A stretch of DNA of 57,533 nt from Actinomycetota bacterium. GTDB taxonomy: Bacteria > Actinomycetota > Actinomycetes > Nanopelagicales > Nanopelagicaceae. The stretch lies in NCBI GenBank assembly GCA_010024385.1, contig RGHD01000005.1:1-57533 (forward strand). Reading direction: 5' to 3'. The notes under the pieces are model-generated. The model worked only from the letters and a program-made list of their open reading frames with translations. It did not search any database and was not told the origin of the DNA. Within the stretch, counting starts at the first letter, position 1; the number at the start of each line of letters is the position of its first letter. A program made the position numbers and the translations under genes. This document shows positions 1 to 8,087 of the stretch, piece after piece.

Positions 1-282
1 TCATCTCCCACTACTTTTCTTGATGAATTAGAGCAGATTGATGCAATTGAGAAATACCCCGGAGATAATAAGGAGTTGCCGCAGCTAACTAGCATCCAAC
101 GAAGCGCTCTCCTTGGAGTAATTGGTGGGCCGATCTACATAATTGCAGTGCAGATTCTTGGTTTAGATCTGCTTGGCCTTGGTCCTTGGCCTGGAGGAAT
201 TGCTCTAGTTGCTGGAATTTTTGCTTTCTTCTACCAAATCAAGCCAGATGCAGATGAAGATGGAGATGGATCTGCGATATGA
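1..282 (+). CDS. C-terminal part of a small membrane protein, function unknown (5' end outside window)
   Basis: The reading frame is open from the first base, so the gene starts upstream and only about 93 residues are visible. A polar segment is followed by two hydrophobic stretches (around residues 36-55 and 60-77 of the visible part, separated by a short GPWPGG turn), and the protein ends in an acidic tail (DADEDGDG). This shape, a Pro/Leu linker before two membrane helices and an acidic Asp/Gly tail, resembles a small hypothetical family common in Actinobacteria, but I cannot name it with certainty. The stop overlaps the ATG of the next gene by 4 bp (ATGA), so the two are probably translationally coupled. 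Confidence 0.6.
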   Translation, partial: SSPTTFLDELEQIDAIEKYPGDNKELPQLTSIQRSALLGVIGGPIYIIAVQILGLDLLGLGPWPGGIALVAGIFAFFYQIKPDADEDGDGSAI

Positions 283-1259
283 GTGAGAATTTTCGTTGGG
301 GAATCTTAGGAACTGGAGGCATTGCACAGGCATTTGCTAAAGATCTGACCTTTACTAGCGGCCATGAAGTTAGCGCTGTTGGATCTCGCTCTTTAGATAA
401 AGCTTTAGATTTCAATAAAGAATATGGTGGCAACGCCTATGGCAGCTATGAAGAGCTGGTGGCAAGTGATGTAGATGCTATTTATGTTGCAACCCCGCAC
501 CCTTCCCATAAAGAAAATGTGATAGCAGCCCTTAATGCGGGTAAGCCGGTTCTATGTGAGAAACCATTTGCGGTAAATGCTGCGCAGGCAAAAGAAATGG
601 TGGCAGCGGCTAAGGCTAATAATGTGGCTTTGATGGAAGCGATGTGGGCAAGGTTTTTACCTCATTATTCAAAAATTCGCGAAATTGTCTCAAGTGGAGT
701 TTTGGGACAGATCACAGCAATTCACGCCGATCACGGGCAGCGTTTAGCCGATCAAAACATCCCACGCCTTGTTGAGCCATCACTTGCCGGAGGGGCCTTA
801 CTTGATCTTGGAATCTATCCAATCTCCTTTGCGCATATGATTTTAGGAGTTCCACAATCGATAACCGCCACCGCAGTCTTCACCGACAAAGGTGTTGATG
901 GGCAGAGCTCAATGATTTTTGATTACTCCAATGGGGCACAAGCCGTACTCAATACGACAATGATTGTGCAGACACCCTGCACGGCAGTTATTGCAGGGCT
1001 CAATGGATATTTAGAAGTTAACCGAACCTTCTATAACCCAACATCTATGTCCCTTACACTCTTTGATGGCACCACTACAGACTATCCTTCGGACTACAAA
1101 GGCCATGGATTGCGTGAACAAGCAGTTGAATTCGCCCGTGTAGTGAATAGCGGAGCCAAGGAATCTCCGATTCTTACATGGGCAGACACAATTGCGATTA
1201 TGGAGATTATGGATACTGTCCGCTCTCGCATTGGGTTGAAATACCCATTTGAGAATTAA
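279..1259 (+). CDS. Gfo/Idh/MocA-family NAD(P)-dependent oxidoreductase
   Basis: This 326-residue protein has the two-domain plan of the family. An N-terminal Rossmann fold carries the dinucleotide motif GILGTGGIA (residues 8-16) and the EKP signature (94-96) whose Lys contacts substrate and cofactor. A C-terminal alpha/beta domain carries DLGIYP (176-181) and a conserved His (186). Such enzymes oxidise or reduce sugars, inositols or dihydrodiols; the family closest to this pattern includes trans-1,2-dihydrobenzenediol or xylose dehydrogenase-like proteins, but substrate cannot be read from sequence. Length is normal. The start overlaps the upstream stop by 4 bp, and the stop overlaps the stop of the convergent ROK gene by 4 bp. 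Confidence 0.88.
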   Translation: MSENFRWGILGTGGIAQAFAKDLTFTSGHEVSAVGSRSLDKALDFNKEYGGNAYGSYEELVASDVDAIYVATPHPSHKENVIAALNAGKPVLCEKPFAVNAAQAKEMVAAAKANNVALMEAMWARFLPHYSKIREIVSSGVLGQITAIHADHGQRLADQNIPRLVEPSLAGGALLDLGIYPISFAHMILGVPQSITATAVFTDKGVDGQSSMIFDYSNGAQAVLNTTMIVQTPCTAVIAGLNGYLEVNRTFYNPTSMSLTLFDGTTTDYPSDYKGHGLREQAVEFARVVNSGAKESPILTWADTIAIMEIMDTVRSRIGLKYPFEN

Positions 1260-2170
1260 CTTCTAGCTAAATCAGCAACTCCAACAAGCCCAGCTTCATT
1301 TCCTAACTCGGCCGCAATAATCTGCGGATAAGGATGCTTGCCAGCAAATGGCATATTGCGCTCAAGTGATTCACGCGTTGGCTTTAAAAGAATCTCACCT
1401 GCATCAATTACTCCACCACCAATAACAACACAGGCAGGATCTAAGAGAACAGAGAGAGATGCAATACCGGCGCCTAACCACTGGCCAGTTGTATTAAAAG
1501 CAGCCAATGCCACGGGATCACCATCACGGGCAGCATCAGTAATAGCTTGACCTGTCAGCCCTGCAACAGTTCCATCGCCGCGCGAGAGCAGGTTGCGTGC
1601 AACTTCAGGACTGGCGTTAATTGCTTCTCGCGCATGGCGCAGTAAAGCATTTCCTGATGCATATTGCTCGAAACAACCACGAGCCCCACAGCCACAGATG
1701 TGTCCTTCTGGAACTACGCGCATGTGCCCAAACTCTGCTGCAATTCCAAAAGCGCCTCGGTAGAGAGCACCATTCACAACAATGCCTCCGCCAATTCCAG
1801 TTCCAACTGTGAGCATCATCATGTGATCTTGATTCTTGCCTGCACCAAACTTTGCTTCACCCCATGCTGCTGCATTTGCATCATTTTCAATGACAACCGG
1901 AAGTCCGATGAGTTTGGTGAGTTGATTATCTAAATCAACACCATTCCAGTCGGCAATGTTGGGAGTTGCCAACATGGTCTTTCGATCAGAGGAAACAAAA
2001 CCTGCAGCAGAAACTCCAATAGATGTGACTGAATGTTGTGTGAGTAATTCTCTTGCGACATCAGCAATTGTCTGAGTTAGCGCACTTCCACCTTGACGAG
2101 GCGTGTCTTTTCTGGCTGTAGTGAGAACTTTTCCAGCTTCATCAACAACGCTTGATGGAATAAGAACCAT
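1256..2170 (-). CDS. ROK-family glucokinase missing its N-terminus
   Basis: ROK sugar kinases phosphorylate glucose or related sugars with ATP. The C-terminal nine tenths are intact: catalytic END (residues 95-97), GTGIGGG (123-129), EFGH with a zinc-binding His (146-149) and the zinc cysteines CGCGARGC (159-166). The protein should begin about 18 residues earlier with the DxGGTK phosphate-binding loop. Instead, homology starts at VVDEAGK (about residue 8), preceded by a few residues that are an out-of-frame reading of the upstream SRPBCC gene. The listed ATG lies inside that gene. Without DxGGTK the product should be catalytically dead. A deletion of roughly 200 bp, or a misassembly, explains both broken genes. 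Confidence 0.75.
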   Translation of the reverse strand: MVLIPSSVVDEAGKVLTTARKDTPRQGGSALTQTIADVARELLTQHSVTSIGVSAAGFVSSDRKTMLATPNIADWNGVDLDNQLTKLIGLPVVIENDANAAAWGEAKFGAGKNQDHMMMLTVGTGIGGGIVVNGALYRGAFGIAAEFGHMRVVPEGHICGCGARGCFEQYASGNALLRHAREAINASPEVARNLLSRGDGTVAGLTGQAITDAARDGDPVALAAFNTTGQWLGAGIASLSVLLDPACVVIGGGVIDAGEILLKPTRESLERNMPFAGKHPYPQIIAAELGNEAGLVGVADLARS

Positions 2171-2444
2171 CCATTCCTGTTAGAAGATCTGCATCATCGA
2201 GTGAAAAAGAAAGTTGCCCCGGAGCCTGGCTCCAGTCATAATCTAAAATCACGCGATCTTTCATCATTCCTGCATCAATAGTCATTTTTACTTTGATGGC
2301 CCGGCCTTGGTCATCACGTTCAACGACCTCGCTGGACTTAATCGCACTCGACCAGGTTGGATATTGGTCAAGAGCAAAAAGGGCTCCTTGGACATCGGCT
2401 AATGGGGCTTCGATCGTTATTGTTGAACTGCTCAAATCGCTCAT
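2142..2444 (-). pseudogene. SRPBCC-family (polyketide cyclase/START-like) protein, 3' truncated
   Basis: The first 96 or so residues match the actinobacterial SRPBCC lipid/hydrophobic-ligand-binding proteins that sit next to acyl-CoA ligase and glucokinase genes: an N-terminal strand SSSTITIEAP, a YPTW helix turn, then DGSYSI. Family members are about 145 residues. Here the frame ends at 100 residues, four codons after DGSYSI, where it runs into the ROK kinase gene in another frame. The last third, including the C-terminal helix that closes the ligand cavity, is absent. The promoter end looks intact (a TAACCT hexamer 6 nt before the ATG). No function is proposed for the fragment. Confidence 0.7.
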
Positions 2445-2450
2445 GGGACA

Positions 2451-2456
2451 AGGTTA
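2451..2456 (-). promoter_or_regulatory. -10 hexamer TAACCT for the SRPBCC gene
   Basis: On the minus strand TAACCT lies 6 nt before the ATG at 2444, with no Shine-Dalgarno sequence between. This predicts a leaderless transcript starting at or next to the start codon. Confidence 0.45.
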
Positions 2457-2485
2457 CCCTCTTCCGTATTTCATATTCCTCACGC

Positions 2486-2491
2486 TAGCGT
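2486..2491 (+). promoter_or_regulatory. -10 hexamer TAGCGT inside a 10-bp palindrome, before the acyl-CoA ligase
   Basis: TAGCGT sits 7 nt before the ATG at 2499, and the spacer AAGCCCC is not a ribosome-binding site, so the transcript is probably leaderless. The hexamer is half of the perfect palindrome ACGCTAGCGT (2482-2491), which could also be bound by a dimeric regulator. The same hexamer precedes coaD, the desaturase and the DUF3093 gene. Confidence 0.5.
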
Positions 2492-2498
2492 AAGCCCC

Positions 2499-4289
2499 AT
2501 GAATGAAGTCACAACTCCCGCCCTTGTCCCTTCTGCCACTGCTGGCAATCTGACAAATCTGATTGCTGAACGCGCCTGGTTTGAGCCAGAGCGCATCACC
2601 ATGTCTCGTCCACTTGGAGATGGATGGCAAAGTGTCACTGCCCGTGAAGTTGACGAGGAGGTGCGAGCAACTGCCAAAGGATTGATTGCTGCAGGAATTC
2701 AAATAGGTGATCGTGTGGCAATCATGGCTCGCACTCGTTATGAGTGGACCATTCTTGATTTTGCGATTTGGTATGCCGGAGCTGTCGTAGTTCCAATCTA
2801 TGACACATCATCTGCAGAACAGATTGATTGGATTCTTAATGACTCATCAACTGTTGGCATTATTGTTGAAACTCCAGCGCTACGTGAATTAGTTCAAACT
2901 GTTATCCCTTCACATACCAAGCATGTTTGGGTGATGACTGAGGATGTTCTTACAGTGCTTCGCAATGCTGGTGCTCACGTATCAGATGATGAAATTGAAC
3001 GTCGCCGCGCAGCACTTGGCCCAGATACTTTGGCAACGCTTATTTACACTTCAGGTACAACTGGAAAACCAAAGGGTGTTTCACTCACACATGGCAACTT
3101 CTTAGCTGAGTGCGGAAATGTTGTTCAAGGTGCAAGTGATCTATTCCTTAAGCCAGGCGGATCAACTTTACTTTTCTTGCCTGTTGCTCACGTCTTTGGC
3201 CGTATGGTTCAAATTGGTGCAATTAACTCTGGTCTACACCTTGCGCACTGCAGCGACCCACTTGGACGTCTACCAATTGATCTAGCTTCCTTTAAGCCAA
3301 CATTTGTTTTGGCAGTTCCACGTATTTTCGAAAAGATTTATAACGGAGCTGAAGCTCGCGCTGAAGCTGCAGGTAAGGGAAAGATTTTTAGAAAAGCAGC
3401 AGATGTAGCAATCGCTTACTCTGAGGCATTGGATAAAAAGAGAATCTCTCCTATCCTTAAACTCAAGCATGGCCTCTTTGACAAGTTGGTCTACTCAAAG
3501 ATTCGTGCGGGTATGGGTGGACGTGTTGAAGCTGCAATCTCTGGTGGTGCCCCGCTAGGAGTGCGTTTAGGCCACTTCTATCGTGGTGCCGGCGTAACAA
3601 TTTTAGAAGGCTACGGTTTAACTGAAACAACTGCTGGCGCAACGTTAAACTTAACTGGTGCACACCGCGTTGGTTCAGTTGGTCGTCCAATCCCAGGCAC
3701 TTCAATCAAGATTGCAGAAGATGGCGAAGTTCTTATCCGTGGCGCAATTGTTATGCGTGGGTACTGGCAAAACGATGCTGCAAACGCTGAGGTTTTCGAC
3801 TCTGAAGGTTGGTTTAAGTCAGGTGACTTAGGAAAGCTCGATGATGAAGGTTTCCTCTACATAGTCGGTCGTAAAAAAGAACTTATTGTTACTGCAGGTG
3901 GAAAGAATGTTGCCCCTGCTGTCCTAGAAGATCGCTTACGTGCTCATCCACTGGTAAGTCAGTGCTTGGTCGTTGGTGATAATCAACCATTCATTGCAGC
4001 GCTTATAACTATTGACCAGGATGCACTTAAGGGTTGGGTAGCAAATCACAAGAAGGAAGGTGCCTCAATGGCTGACCTTGCTAATGACCCTGATTTGATT
4101 GCTGTTATCCAAACCGCAGTTGATGATGCAAATAAGGCAGTGAGCAAAGCAGAATCAATCCGCAAGTTCACTATTCTTACAACAGATTTCACAATCGCTG
4201 GTGGACACTTAACTCAGAAGCTCTCTATTAAGCGACACGTAGTTGCGAAGGAATTCGCAAAGGAGATTGACCAGCTCTTCACAAAGTAA
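2499..4289 (+). CDS. Long-chain fatty-acid--CoA ligase (AMP-forming)
   Basis: This 596-residue ANL-superfamily enzyme activates fatty acids to acyl-AMP and then acyl-CoA. The P-loop YTSGTTGKPKG lies at residues 183-193, the adenylate motif GYGLTETT at 371-378, SGD at 441-443 and the hinge GRKKE at 457-461. The C-terminus ends in GGHLTQKLSIKR, typical of the FadD15-like long-chain ligases of Actinobacteria, and the length is normal. It faces away from the SRPBCC gene across a 54-bp promoter region. In other Actinobacteria this ligase also sits near SRPBCC, ROK kinase and PimB genes. It would feed the FadA/FadB pair found at 11.8-15.1 kb. The function class is sure; the chain-length preference is inferred. 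Confidence 0.93.
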   Translation: MNEVTTPALVPSATAGNLTNLIAERAWFEPERITMSRPLGDGWQSVTAREVDEEVRATAKGLIAAGIQIGDRVAIMARTRYEWTILDFAIWYAGAVVVPIYDTSSAEQIDWILNDSSTVGIIVETPALRELVQTVIPSHTKHVWVMTEDVLTVLRNAGAHVSDDEIERRRAALGPDTLATLIYTSGTTGKPKGVSLTHGNFLAECGNVVQGASDLFLKPGGSTLLFLPVAHVFGRMVQIGAINSGLHLAHCSDPLGRLPIDLASFKPTFVLAVPRIFEKIYNGAEARAEAAGKGKIFRKAADVAIAYSEALDKKRISPILKLKHGLFDKLVYSKIRAGMGGRVEAAISGGAPLGVRLGHFYRGAGVTILEGYGLTETTAGATLNLTGAHRVGSVGRPIPGTSIKIAEDGEVLIRGAIVMRGYWQNDAANAEVFDSEGWFKSGDLGKLDDEGFLYIVGRKKELIVTAGGKNVAPAVLEDRLRAHPLVSQCLVVGDNQPFIAALITIDQDALKGWVANHKKEGASMADLANDPDLIAVIQTAVDDANKAVSKAESIRKFTILTTDFTIAGGHLTQKLSIKRHVVAKEFAKEIDQLFTK

Positions 4290-4293
4290 CTAT

Positions 4294-4776
4294 GTGAGCC
4301 TTACACAGCGAATAAAACTCGCACAAGAGCTCCACGATGGCATAGCCCAAGATCTCGTGGGGTTGGGCTATGGGTTGGATTCACTATTATTTCAAGAAGT
4401 TGATGAGACTAAGCGTGCTACTTTGCGATCTGTGCGCTTTGATATCAACATATTGATAGAGAAAGTGCGTAGCGAAATTCTAGAACTTCGCACAGGGTAC
4501 AACAACCAAGAACTCCTTAGTTCTCAACCAGAATTTACTTATGAACTTAATAGAGTTTTTAGTGAAATCATCAATAATGTGACTGAGCATTCGCATGCGA
4601 CTCGCCTAGATGTAATTTTCACTGATAATGGAATTGGTGGGGCTTCAGAGGTGGAGAATCATTATGGAATGCTAGGAATCTCTGAGCGAATTATGGCTTT
4701 GGGTGGTCATGTAGATATCCACTCTGATTTCACCGGTACTAATGTTGCAATTTCATTGGACCTACTGAATCCATGA
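4294..4776 (+). CDS. Short cytosolic histidine kinase (HisKA_3/HATPase_c), N-terminus and internal segments missing
   Basis: A NarL/LiaS-type sensor kinase reduced to its core. With the GTG at 4294 as start, the phospho-acceptor His is residue 14 in QELHDGIAQDL. The ATPase N-box (EIINNVTEHS) and the G1 region (DNGIGG) followed by GMLGISER are present. No sensor or membrane segment exists. The stretch between the H-box helices and the N-box is about 20 residues shorter than usual, and only two residues separate RLDV from the TDNGIGG motif where 12-15 are expected, so a beta-strand of the ATP-binding fold appears lost. No clear ribosome-binding site precedes any start; TTG at 4243 or 4267, inside the ligase gene, are alternatives. 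Its stop overlaps the regulator's ATG. Confidence 0.65.
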   Translation: MSLTQRIKLAQELHDGIAQDLVGLGYGLDSLLFQEVDETKRATLRSVRFDINILIEKVRSEILELRTGYNNQELLSSQPEFTYELNRVFSEIINNVTEHSHATRLDVIFTDNGIGGASEVENHYGMLGISERIMALGGHVDIHSDFTGTNVAISLDLLNP

Positions 4777-5381
4777 GCAGATTGTTGATAGTTGATGATC
4801 ATGCCCTTGTGCGTGAGGGATTAAAGCGCGCACTTATCCATGAAGGCTTTAGTGAGATTAAAGAGGCCTCATCTGTTGTTGAGGCCCGTGCCTCTATTGC
4901 AGCATTAACACCCGATGTTGTAACTGTCGATATAAATCTTCCAGATGGCAGTGGCTTTGAGTTGGTTAGCTGGATAAGAAGCATCTCTCAAGAAATTGGA
5001 GTTATTGTCTTAACACTTAATGATCATGAGAACTATATACGTGCTGCCATGAAAGCTGGTGCAAGTGCATTCGTATGTAAATCTGAACCAATTCCTTCTC
5101 TAGTAGCTGCGATTAAACATAGCCTTGTTTCTCCACTTGGCTTTAGTGCCAAGGGATTGGATAAAGTTTTTAAAAATACTCACAACCTTCTTACAGCCCG
5201 AGAGTTTGATCTCTTGGCTCAATTAGAACTCGGTCAAACAACTGCGCAAATTTCTGAGAGTTTATTCATAAGTCCGGCAACCGTTAAAACACATCTTGCA
5301 TCAATTTATAGAAAGCTAGAAGTAACTAACAGAACTGCGGCAATTCATGCCATGCACGAGAAGGGATTATCTGGTAAGTAG
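4773..5381 (+). CDS. NarL/LuxR-family response regulator
   Basis: This 202-residue DNA-binding regulator has a receiver domain with acidic pair Asp8/Asp9, phospho-acceptor Asp53 in TVDINLPDG, the switch Thr81 and Lys103. It ends with a LuxR-type helix-turn-helix (about residues 138-190, with SPATVKTHLASIYRKL). All receiver residues needed for phosphorylation are present, unlike the degraded appearance of its partner kinase. ATGA overlap with the kinase gene implies co-translation and a cognate pair. Its target genes are unknown. The stop lies 15 bp inside the 3' end of the convergent glycosyltransferase gene. Confidence 0.9.
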   Translation: MSRLLIVDDHALVREGLKRALIHEGFSEIKEASSVVEARASIAALTPDVVTVDINLPDGSGFELVSWIRSISQEIGVIVLTLNDHENYIRAAMKAGASAFVCKSEPIPSLVAAIKHSLVSPLGFSAKGLDKVFKNTHNLLTAREFDLLAQLELGQTTAQISESLFISPATVKTHLASIYRKLEVTNRTAAIHAMHEKGLSGK

Positions 5382-6518
5382 TTCAGAAAACTTACCGGCC
5401 CAAATCGCCCAATGCCATTCTTTTTCAATCCAGGCTCGGCCTGCGCTACCCATATCTCGGCGCAGTTTTTCATCAAGTAAGAGTTGAATCGCTCTGTTTG
5501 CTATTAACTCTGTGTTAGTTCCATCAACAACAAAGCCAGTTACACCTTCTATGACCGCATCAGGTGCTCCCCCAGATGCACCTGCAATTACTGGTAGTCC
5601 GCATGCACTTGCTTCCAGATACACAATTCCTAAGCCTTCGACCTCTAGTCCACCAAAGCGCGATCTCGATGGCATCGCAAAGATATCGCCTACACAGATA
5701 TAACTCGGTAAATCTTTGTATTGAATACGGCCAATGAAGCTCACACTCTGTTCTAGCGAATGTTTCATCACTAGTTTTTCCAAGTGAGCCCTATACGGAC
5801 CTTCACCGACAAGCAAAAGGTGAGCTTCTGGGACTTGAGCGAGAATCTGTGGCATAGATTCGATGAGAAAATCTTGACCTTTGCGGTGCACAAGTCTGCC
5901 CACACTAACAATTACTTTTTTCTCACACAGTCCCAAGGATTGTCGCAGGGATTTTGCATCTACTTCCATGAAATGTTCAATATCAATGCCTGGAGCAATT
6001 TTCTGCATAGCTGATGCACTCTTAGCTGTGAGAGCTTTAGAAATTGCTGTTCGAGTGAAATCACCAAGATATGTAAGTGAGTCAGTAGTGGATCCAATGC
6101 GTCTCAAAATCAAATTGAAAGGAAAAACTTTTGCCCACCAGACTTCATGTCCATGCGTAAGTGCAACTATTCGTAGTGCTCCGGCTTTGCGCAAAGTTGA
6201 AGACATCCAACCCAAGGGCGCAGCTGCACCAAATGCCACGGTTTTAATACCTTGCTGGCTAACAATTCTGGCCACCGCGCGACTTACCCGTGGAGTCGGT
6301 AATAATATTTTTGCTTTGTCCCTTATGACTTCAACACCAAAATCACGCAGCCATTGGGCATCATAATGCGCTGTTTCCTCTTGCGCTGAGGTGTAAACAA
6401 TGATGCTCGACTTTGGTAATCGTTGGATCAAGCCAATGATGAAGGTTTCTATGCCTCCAGCCCGTGGGCCAAAATCATTAGTTACGAATAGAGTTTTGTT
6501 AGAAACGGCGTGCTCCAA
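5367..6518 (-). CDS. GT4 glycosyltransferase, PimB-like phosphatidylinositol mannoside mannosyltransferase
   Basis: This 383-residue GT-B enzyme probably adds the second mannose to phosphatidylinositol monomannoside (or a related glycolipid) using GDP-mannose on the cytoplasmic face. Evidence: the N-terminal glycine loop NDFGPRAGGIET (14-25), ILLPTPRVSR (71-80), GAAAPLGW, THGHEVWWA (121-129), the phosphate-binding VGRLVHRKG (206-214) and the nucleotide-sugar Glu motif EVEGLGIVYLEA (292-303). These match corynebacterial PimB' proteins; the neighbourhood (acyl-CoA ligase, NlpC/P60 protein) is the one seen for this gene in Actinobacteria. The start is TTG and lies 20 bp inside the upstream NlpC gene, implying coupling. 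Acceptor specificity is inferred. Confidence 0.8.
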   Translation of the reverse strand: MEHAVSNKTLFVTNDFGPRAGGIETFIIGLIQRLPKSSIIVYTSAQEETAHYDAQWLRDFGVEVIRDKAKILLPTPRVSRAVARIVSQQGIKTVAFGAAAPLGWMSSTLRKAGALRIVALTHGHEVWWAKVFPFNLILRRIGSTTDSLTYLGDFTRTAISKALTAKSASAMQKIAPGIDIEHFMEVDAKSLRQSLGLCEKKVIVSVGRLVHRKGQDFLIESMPQILAQVPEAHLLLVGEGPYRAHLEKLVMKHSLEQSVSFIGRIQYKDLPSYICVGDIFAMPSRSRFGGLEVEGLGIVYLEASACGLPVIAGASGGAPDAVIEGVTGFVVDGTNTELIANRAIQLLLDEKLRRDMGSAGRAWIEKEWHWAIWAGKFSELLTR

Positions 6519-7503
6519 CTAAAGGTTTTCTTCCAAGTGAGCCACTCGTTGTGATTTTCACACGTGAACCTGAGCGCGGTGCGTGCACCATCTTTCCGCC
6601 GCCGATATACATTCCAACGTGTGAAACTGGACGACCATAAAATAGTAGGTCACCCGGCTTTAGAGACTTAATTGAGACTTGCTTACCCAATCGCGATTGG
6701 GCAGCAGATGAATGTGGAAGTGAAACTCCTGCTGCTTGGTAGGCACGCATTGTTAAACCAGAACAATCCCAAGTTACTAAACCTGCAGAACCGAATACGT
6801 AGCGATCACCTATTTGCTTGAGCGCATATTTAATTGCAATTCCTGCGCGCCCCGAAATTCCAGTAAGAGCCCGAGCTGCGGCCTGTGAATCGGCTTGATC
6901 TGCATCCTCTTGTTCAGCAGCTAATTTTGCTAAACGCTCTCGCTCGGCTTTTGTTAACTTGGAAAGCAAAGCTTCAGCCTCTGCCAGTTTCTCTTGGGCT
7001 TTCGCAGATTGAGCCTTAAATTTCTTTTCAGCTGCAGCTACCAGTGCCAATTTATCGTTGACAGTCAGAGTTGTTGCACTTAGGCGCTGTTGAGCTGCTT
7101 CATACTTTCGCAGTTGGGCAGATTTGCGGCGGCTAATTGCATCTAGAGCACCGGCTGAGGACAAATACAGAGTGGGATCTGAAGAAAAGAGAAGTTCAAG
7201 AGATTGACCAAGTCCCCCGGCCTTGTATTGCTCGATTGCAATAGTTCCTAAAGATTTTTGAAGCGCTGAAAGTGTTTCTCCCTGGACGGCCGCTTTCGCT
7301 TTGATGCCGTTAAGTGTGCGAGTCAGGGCAATTAACTTCACTTTCGCTTCTTGAGCACCTTCAGCTGCCGTGGTTGCTTCTTCCTCTAAATACCGCACCT
7401 TTGCCTGAATCTCGGCAAGTGATGGAGCCGCGTTGGCAGGGGCCATTAAGCCAACTGCCATTGCAATAGCAACGAGTGCGTGGGCAAGAGTGCGGCGATA
7501 CAT
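6499..7503 (-). CDS. Secreted NlpC/P60 peptidoglycan endopeptidase (RipA-like)
   Basis: This 334-residue cell-wall hydrolase has a signal peptide (residues 1-25: basic start, hydrophobic core, ANA before the cut). A long Ala/Lys/Glu-rich coiled coil (about 30-205) follows, then a C-terminal NlpC/P60 domain. The catalytic Cys is 247 in WDCSGL, the first His 295 in SHVGMY and the polar/His position 307 in VHAP. The family cleaves D-Glu/meso-DAP bonds in stem peptides; in Actinobacteria, coiled-coil members act at the division septum and are held inactive until partnered. The gene is first in a two-gene unit with the mannosyltransferase. A TAGCCT hexamer 6 nt upstream supports this start. Confidence 0.9.
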   Translation of the reverse strand: MYRRTLAHALVAIAMAVGLMAPANAAPSLAEIQAKVRYLEEEATTAAEGAQEAKVKLIALTRTLNGIKAKAAVQGETLSALQKSLGTIAIEQYKAGGLGQSLELLFSSDPTLYLSSAGALDAISRRKSAQLRKYEAAQQRLSATTLTVNDKLALVAAAEKKFKAQSAKAQEKLAEAEALLSKLTKAERERLAKLAAEQEDADQADSQAAARALTGISGRAGIAIKYALKQIGDRYVFGSAGLVTWDCSGLTMRAYQAAGVSLPHSSAAQSRLGKQVSIKSLKPGDLLFYGRPVSHVGMYIGGGKMVHAPRSGSRVKITTSGSLGRKPLVGARRF

Positions 7504-7509
7504 GGTTCA

Positions 7510-7515
7510 AGGCTA
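7510..7515 (-). promoter_or_regulatory. -10 hexamer TAGCCT for the NlpC/P60 gene
   Basis: Minus-strand TAGCCT ends 6 nt before the ATG at 7503 with no Shine-Dalgarno sequence; predicted leaderless promoter. Confidence 0.45.
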
Positions 7516-7595
7516 ACGAGGTTTATTGCGACATCTCAACTTATGAGCGTGATTTACGCCTGAGAATTCTCACAGAATCTGCAATAGTAGGACAA

Positions 7596-8087
7596 ATGAG
7601 CACAGTTGCATCGCTGGTGGTCGGGCGAGATGGTTCTACATCAAAGGATAAAAGCTCTAACGGGGTTTCATCTGATGCCGATCGAAAAGCTTTTCTAGCA
7701 AGGCGACGCAAAGTCGATTGCATACTAATTGGTGGAAATACTGCTCGCCATGAGCCTTACAAGCAGAGCCCAGTGCCTTTAGTAATTGTTTCGCGATCAA
7801 CGATTAATCCAGTTGTTGGCAATGATTTATCACATTTATGGAACATGTCTCCTGCAGATGCCTTAGCAAAAGCTAAATTACAGTTCGGAGAAAGAATTTT
7901 AGTAGAAGCAGGTACATCAATTATTTTCGAACTCATTGAGCAAGGTTTAATTGATCAACTAGAGCTTAGTGTTACACCTGTAACCGGTGGTGATGATCCT
8001 ATCGATTGGCAGGCTCTGCTCAATAGATTTAAAAACCATACTCACTCTCACGTTGATGGAACTGATTTCTACGTTGCTCGTAACTAA
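7596..8087 (+). CDS. RibD C-terminal-like / dihydrofolate-reductase-fold protein
   Basis: This protein resembles the stand-alone pyrimidine-reductase-like proteins of Actinobacteria, which share the NADPH-binding fold of RibD and DHFR. Visible elements are VASLVVGRDGS near the start, SSDADRKAFLARR, CILIGGNTAR (cofactor loop) and LVEAGTSIIFELIEQGLIDQLELSVTP (given here as separate motifs VEAGTS and LIDQLELSVTP). The ATG at 7596 gives 163 residues and has a weak AGGA upstream. The frame is open back to a GTG at 7476 and the upstream residues (YERDLRLRI) look protein-like, so the true start could lie further upstream. Whether it acts in riboflavin synthesis cannot be decided; no rib genes are near. 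It overlaps the convergent EamA gene by 4 bp. Confidence 0.7.
   Translation: MSTVASLVVGRDGSTSKDKSSNGVSSDADRKAFLARRRKVDCILIGGNTARHEPYKQSPVPLVIVSRSTINPVVGNDLSHLWNMSPADALAKAKLQFGERILVEAGTSIIFELIEQGLIDQLELSVTPVTGGDDPIDWQALLNRFKNHTHSHVDGTDFYVARN

Noticed and set aside
5881-6366. 161-codon plus-strand open frame
   Set aside because: It is antisense to the PimB-like gene, has no start signal and no recognisable protein pattern.
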